In this document: piece by piece, positions 7,701-10,158 of the stretch
How the letters are laid out: every line of letters begins with the position of its first letter
Position numbering within the stretch: position 1 is the stretch's first letter
Assembly: GCA_018241865.1 (NCBI GenBank)
Contig: JAFECY010000105.1
Coordinates: 1 to 10,158, forward strand
Origin: Pseudomonadota bacterium
GTDB taxonomy: Bacteria; Pseudomonadota; Gammaproteobacteria; Burkholderiales; Burkholderiaceae_D
Length of the DNA stretch: 10,158 bases
Direction of reading: 5' to 3'
The notes under the pieces: model-generated
Seen by the model: the letters and a program-made list of their open reading frames with translations, nothing else
Database searches by the model: none
What the model was told of the DNA's origin: nothing
Position numbers and translations under genes: made by a program

Positions 7701-8441
7701 TTGCTGGCAAAGCGCAACGATGCCGTCGCCCACGTGATCGAATTCAAGCGTGCGCCCAAACTGGATGAGGTGATTGCCACGCGCATCACCTTCCTCAGCG
7801 CTTATCAGAACGCCGCCTATGCCCGCCAGTACAGTGACTTTGTCGCCAAGGTGCGCGCCGCTGAAATGCAGCTCGGCCACGCCGGTAAGGCGCAGCGTTT
7901 GAGTGATGCGGTGGCGCGCTATCTATTCAAGCTGATGGCCTACAAAGATGAATACGAAGTCGCGCGCCTGCATGCCGATCGCGCCTTCGCCGACAAGATC
8001 GCCGCCATGTTCGAGGGCGATTACACAATCAAGTATCACCTAGCGCCGCCGCTATTCGCCAGACGCGACAGCCACGGCCATCTGCTCAAGCAGGAATACG
8101 GATCGTGGATGCTGTCGGCATTCCGCCTACTGGCGAAGCTGAAATTCTTGCGCGGCAGCGCATGCGACCCCTTCGGTTACACGCGGGAACGTCGAGCAGA
8201 ACGCGCATTGATCGGACATTACCGCGCCATGTTGGAAAGCTTGCTCCCTCGTCTGAATGAAGCCAACCTAGCGCAAGCAGTCGTACTCGCCAGCATCCCG
8301 GAAGACATACGCGGCTTCGGCCACATCAAGGAAGCGCATCTGCAGGCGGCGCAGGAGAAAGAAACCGCTTTGCTGGCGGCGTTCGGCGCAACGTCCATAC
8401 CGGTCGCACTGGCGCAGCAAAGCAGCAAGCAACATGCGTGA
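4767..8441 (+). CDS. Fused indolepyruvate (aryl-pyruvate) ferredoxin oxidoreductase
   Basis: A 1224-residue fusion of the IorA-like and IorB-like parts of 2-oxoacid:ferredoxin oxidoreductases. The family oxidatively decarboxylates 2-oxoacids such as indolepyruvate or phenylpyruvate to acyl-CoA, reducing ferredoxin. The N-terminal pyrimidine-binding region (about 25-230) starts with YISGYRGSPLGNVD. A cysteine cluster, FCSGCPHNTSTNLP, lies near 461-474. The thiamine diphosphate motif runs from GDG at 528-530 to YND at 556-558. A ferredoxin-type region has C666, C669, C672 and C678, then C699, C705 and C710. The gamma-type domain opens with GIGGTGVITIGQ at 779-790, followed by SGLAQKGGPVMSH, and a long C-terminal region runs to the end. 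Residues 723-758 are an in-frame palindromic insertion between the iron-sulphur and gamma-type parts. The neighbouring tyrosine and phenylalanine genes suggest an aryl-pyruvate substrate, but that is inference. Confidence 0.93.
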   Translation: MNAPLLPGQIPPESISLEDKFTLDYGRAFLTGTQALIRLPMLQHERDRKAGLNTAGYISGYRGSPLGNVDMTAWKAQKHLEAHHIKFQAGINEDLAATAVWGTQQTGLFPGAQYDGVFGMWYGKGPGVDRCGDVLKHANMAGTHSQGGVLVLVGDDHAAKSSTTAHQSEHILKACGIPVLYPSSVQEYLDYGLHGWAMSRYTGLWVAMKCVTDIVESGGRVMIDPARTQIALPDDFDLPLGGLNIRWPDTVLEQEARMNNFKWYAALAYARKNQLNRIVWDSTHAKIGIITAGKSYLDTRQALMDLGIDEAAARDIGIRLYKVGMTWPLEAEGVRAFAQGLEEILVVEEKRQFLEYQLKEELYSWREDEQNRVRPRVVGKFDDTGEWSNPHHAGHGHWLLPATYELSPAQIARAIASRISQYFAGHPVEQRVKERIAYLEAKEAVLQTISTKPDPAKDRMPHFCSGCPHNTSTNLPDGSRALAGIGCHYMVLWMDRETATFTHMGAEGVTWIGHAPFTSEQHVFANLGDGTYYHSGLLAIRAAVASGVNITYKVLYNDAVAMTGGQHVDGPLDPAMISRQLAAEGVKPIIVVTDEPDKYPATTDWAAGVTIRHRRELDAVQRELREIKGVSAMIYDQTCAAEKRRRRKHGTYPDPAKRAVINEAVCEGCGDCSVTSNCLSVEPLETEFGRKRQINQSSCNKDFSCVEGFCPSFVTVEGGQLRNSLPFKGGAGEGMGGSSAGAMETHPLPNPLLEGEGVSQLPVPAIQELAQPCNILVAGIGGTGVITIGQILAMAAHIEGKGCTVLDMSGLAQKGGPVMSHVRLAQQPDDLYSTRVGTGMADLVIGCDEIVCASRDAVTRMGEGRSHAVINTTGTPTSAFVRNPDWHYPAAATADTIQRACGEGRVDFLNAGKLATTLMGDAIATNMFLLGYAWQKGWVPLSEQALMQALALNAVSVEFNQQAFRWGRRAAHDLAAVELLAKRNDAVAHVIEFKRAPKLDEVIATRITFLSAYQNAAYARQYSDFVAKVRAAEMQLGHAGKAQRLSDAVARYLFKLMAYKDEYEVARLHADRAFADKIAAMFEGDYTIKYHLAPPLFARRDSHGHLLKQEYGSWMLSAFRLLAKLKFLRGSACDPFGYTRERRAERALIGHYRAMLESLLPRLNEANLAQAVVLASIPEDIRGFGHIKEAHLQAAQEKETALLAAFGATSIPVALAQQSSKQHA
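6933..7040 (+). repeat. 108-bp in-frame palindromic element inside the oxidoreductase gene
   Basis: Left arm 6933-6973 and right arm 7000-7040 (41 nt each) are inverted repeats of each other, matching at 35 of 41 positions by eye; three of the six mismatches would be G-U pairs in RNA. The loop is 26 nt. The ends are AACTCCCTCCCCTTCAAG and CTTGAAGGAGAGGGAGTT (one mismatch over 18). A weaker match continues outwards as CAACT at 6924-6928 and AGTTG at 7045-7049. The right arm holds its own palindrome, CCCTCTCCTT-G-AAGGAGAGGG (7017-7037), which resembles the core of the element in the dioxygenase gene. The length is exactly 36 codons, has no stop in the used frame, and adds a Gly/Pro/Glu-rich linker (residues 723-758). 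Confidence 0.85.
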
Positions 8442-8486
8442 CGCAAGGTAGAATGTCGGACATCCATTTCCCCGGAAACCATACGC

Positions 8487-9842
8487 ATGCCAGAAACTCT
8501 CCAGCTTGAATTGAGCAAGGTGCACGATCTGCTGCTTGATGTCGTGTGCGTCGTCGATGCCGATGGCCGTTTCGTCGCGCTGAGTGCTGCTTGTGAACAG
8601 GTGTTCGGTTACCAACCGGCGGAATTGATCGGCACGCCGATGCTCGACTTGGTGCACCCGGACGATCGTGACCGTACTTTGCAAGCCGCTTCCGGCGTCA
8701 TGGGCGGCAATCCTCTGCGCAATTTCGAGAACCGCTATGTGCGCAAGGATGGCCGGGTGATCGATATCATGTGGACGGCACGGTGGTCGGAGGGCGATCG
8801 CTTGCGACTGGCGGTCGCGCGCGAAGTGACGGCGCGCAAACGGGACGAAACGATGCAAGCTGCGCGTTACGCCATCGCGCAGGTGGCGCATGAAGACGAT
8901 GATTTGTCCGCATTGCTGGGGCAGATACACCGTATTGTCGATGGCATGCTGCCGGCCGATTGCTTCGTTGTCACGTTGCGCGAGCCAACCAGCGGTGCGA
9001 TCAGCATTGCCTATGCAGCCGGCGACCATGTCGCGGTGCATACCGCCGCCTGCACCGCGCTAGCCACCGAGGTGATGCGCACCAGCACCACCTTGCTGTT
9101 GCAACCCGAGTCGCGCGCGCAATGGCCGCAAGCCGCGCAGGTAGGCATCGCACCGGGAGAGGATGACTGGCTCGCTGTGCCCTTGTTGGCCGGCCAACGC
9201 AACGTCGGCGCACTGGTAACACGCAAACATGCCTCCGGCTTGCGCTACGCTGAGGAGCAGGCCGGTCTGCTGCAATTTGTTTCCGCCCATATCGCCCATG
9301 CCATCGAGCGTCAGCAAGCCAATTCACGCCTGCGTTATCTTGCGCAGTACGATCTGCTGACCGGCTTGCCGAACCGCGTCCTGTTCGATGATCGCTTACA
9401 GGTTGCGTTGAGCCAAGCCGCGCGCGAGCGCACCGCGCTGGCGCTGCTCTACATCGACCTCGATGACTTTAAACCGGTCAACGACAGTTTCGGACATGAA
9501 ACCGGCGACCAATTGCTGCAGGAAGCAGCGCGGCGCATCCTGCATTGTGTGCGCGAATCGGACACCGTCAGCCGGATCGGCGGCGATGAATTCTTGGTCT
9601 TGTTGCGCGCAATCCATGCACCGCAAAACGCTACAACGGTTGCTGAAAACATCCGCGACGAACTGGTGCGGCCGTTCGCGCTGGCCGGGCGCAGCCTGCG
9701 TATCAAATCCAGCGTCGGCATCGCCGTTTATCCCGAACACGGCACCGACCGCCAGCAGTTGGTTCGCAACGCCGACAGCGCCATGTACGCTGCAAAAAAT
9801 CGCGGTGGTAATTGCTGTTTGCTGTTCAGCGCGCCAGTTTGA
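8487..9842 (+). CDS. PAS-GAF-GGDEF diguanylate cyclase
   Basis: Predicted to make the second messenger cyclic di-GMP from two GTP. The 451 residues divide into a PAS sensor (about 8-120, with FGYQPAELIGTPMLDLVHPDD and a PAC-like YVRKDGRVIDIMW), a GAF-like domain (about 123-275) and a GGDEF domain (about 280-448). The catalytic signature RIGGDEF has GGDEF at 365-369. The metal-binding Asp is D324 in YIDLDDFKPVND, and the DLLTGLPNR opening motif is at 289-297. RESD at 356-359, five residues before GGDEF, fits the RxxD inhibitory site through which c-di-GMP limits many cyclases. There is no EAL or HD-GYP domain. No signal peptide or membrane segment is seen, so it is probably cytosolic and senses a small ligand or redox state. 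It lies 45 bp after the oxidoreductase gene with only a weak ribosome binding site, so transcription may read through. Confidence 0.94.
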   Translation: MPETLQLELSKVHDLLLDVVCVVDADGRFVALSAACEQVFGYQPAELIGTPMLDLVHPDDRDRTLQAASGVMGGNPLRNFENRYVRKDGRVIDIMWTARWSEGDRLRLAVAREVTARKRDETMQAARYAIAQVAHEDDDLSALLGQIHRIVDGMLPADCFVVTLREPTSGAISIAYAAGDHVAVHTAACTALATEVMRTSTTLLLQPESRAQWPQAAQVGIAPGEDDWLAVPLLAGQRNVGALVTRKHASGLRYAEEQAGLLQFVSAHIAHAIERQQANSRLRYLAQYDLLTGLPNRVLFDDRLQVALSQAARERTALALLYIDLDDFKPVNDSFGHETGDQLLQEAARRILHCVRESDTVSRIGGDEFLVLLRAIHAPQNATTVAENIRDELVRPFALAGRSLRIKSSVGIAVYPEHGTDRQQLVRNADSAMYAAKNRGGNCCLLFSAPV

Positions 9843-9843
9843 T

Positions 9844-9948
9844 ATGCAACCGCACATCACGCTCATCACCCTTGGCGTCGATGATTATGTGACCATCGGA
9901 GGGCCATCGGCAGTGGCTTGCTTCCCGCCGGGTTCGGTTCTAAGATGA
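9844..9948 (+). pseudogene. Remnant of a VOC/glyoxalase-like gene (5' end only)
   Basis: A 34-codon reading frame begins with ATG one base after the cyclase stop codon. Its first 14 residues, MQPHITLITLGVDD, look like the N-terminus of vicinal-oxygen-chelate (glyoxalase/bleomycin resistance-like) proteins, which commonly begin with ITLITLGVDD followed by an LxxSxxFY segment. Here the similarity stops at 9885. The next codons (YVTIGGPSAVAC...) do not fit the family, and no rest of the gene is found in any frame before the dodecin gene. No ribosome binding site is visible. I infer that a deletion or rearrangement removed most of the gene. It could instead be a chance match or a real 34-residue peptide. 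Confidence 0.45.
9918..9946 (+). promoter_or_regulatory. Candidate promoter for the dodecin gene
   Basis: TTGCTT at 9918-9923 and TAAGAT at 9941-9946 are separated by exactly 17 bp, matching three and four consensus positions. Transcription would start roughly 27 nt before the dodecin ATG. This fits a short leader carrying AAGGGA (9968-9973). Confidence 0.5.
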
Positions 9949-9979
9949 ACGTCCCGTAACCACATTGAAGGGAATTACC

Positions 9980-10158
9980 ATGTCCGTCGCCAAGATCATT
10001 GAAGTCATCGCTTCCAGCAAGAAGAGTTTCGATGACGCCGTCCAGCAAGGCATCTCCCGCACCGCCGATTCGATCACCGATGTCACCGGTGCTTGGATCA
10101 AAGATCAGAAAGTGGTCGTCTCCAAAGGCAAGATCGTCGAATACCGCGTGCTGATGAA
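9980..10158 (+). CDS. Dodecin family flavin-binding protein (3' end outside window)
   Basis: The visible 59 codons encode MSVAKIIEVIASSKKSFDDAV and onward to KGKIVEYRVLM, which follows the dodecin pattern: a first strand with (I/V)IEVI, the SxxSFDDAV helix and a closing KI.EYRV strand. Dodecins are small (about 70 residues) proteins that assemble into hollow dodecamers and store or buffer riboflavin, FMN or related flavins. W39, in GAWIKDQ, is at the place of the tryptophan that stacks on the isoalloxazine ring in characterised dodecins. The ATG at 9980 has AAGGGA six nucleotides upstream, and a plausible promoter precedes it. Only about ten residues are missing at the window edge. The gene appears to be an independent unit from the genes before it. 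Confidence 0.92.
   Translation, partial: MSVAKIIEVIASSKKSFDDAVQQGISRTADSITDVTGAWIKDQKVVVSKGKIVEYRVLM

Overview
The window looks like chromosomal DNA of a GC-rich betaproteobacterium, probably Burkholderiales. This is inferred from protein character and codon use; no search could be run. Evidence includes a long E. coli-type Cca with an HD domain, a fused indolepyruvate ferredoxin oxidoreductase, a monomeric phenylalanine hydroxylase and a dodecin. All genes lie on the + strand and none of the window is prophage, plasmid or CRISPR.

Layout: (1) 1-339, the C-terminal part of a glutathione S-transferase-like protein cut by the window edge. (2) 362-1585, cca, tRNA nucleotidyltransferase. (3) 1586-1775, the longest intergenic stretch, AT-richer than its surroundings, with a perfect 11-bp tandem repeat and a likely -10 box. 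(4) 1776-2456, a GNAT acetyltransferase. (5) 2556-4612, a tight pair encoding 4-hydroxyphenylpyruvate dioxygenase and phenylalanine 4-hydroxylase. (6) 4767-8441, a very large fused 2-oxoacid (indolepyruvate-type) ferredoxin oxidoreductase. (7) 8487-9842, a PAS-GAF-GGDEF diguanylate cyclase. (8) 9844-9948, an apparent remnant of a VOC/glyoxalase-like gene. (9) 9980-10158, the start of a dodecin gene. No stretch over 300 bases lacks a gene.

The centre is an aromatic amino acid catabolic block. Phenylalanine hydroxylase makes tyrosine. After transamination (enzyme not in this window) the dioxygenase turns 4-hydroxyphenylpyruvate into homogentisate. The oxidoreductase probably decarboxylates aryl-pyruvates to aryl-acetyl-CoA with ferredoxin as acceptor, giving a second exit for the same class of intermediates.

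The most unusual signal is a pair of GC-rich palindromic elements inserted in frame inside two of these catabolic genes. One lies in the linker between the two halves of the dioxygenase (about 30 codons). The other lies between the iron-sulphur and gamma-type domains of the oxidoreductase (36 codons, a hairpin with 41-nt arms). Both are read as peptides rich in Pro, Gly and Glu and leave every catalytic motif intact. I found no clearly new multi-gene system; these intragenic palindromes are the best lead.
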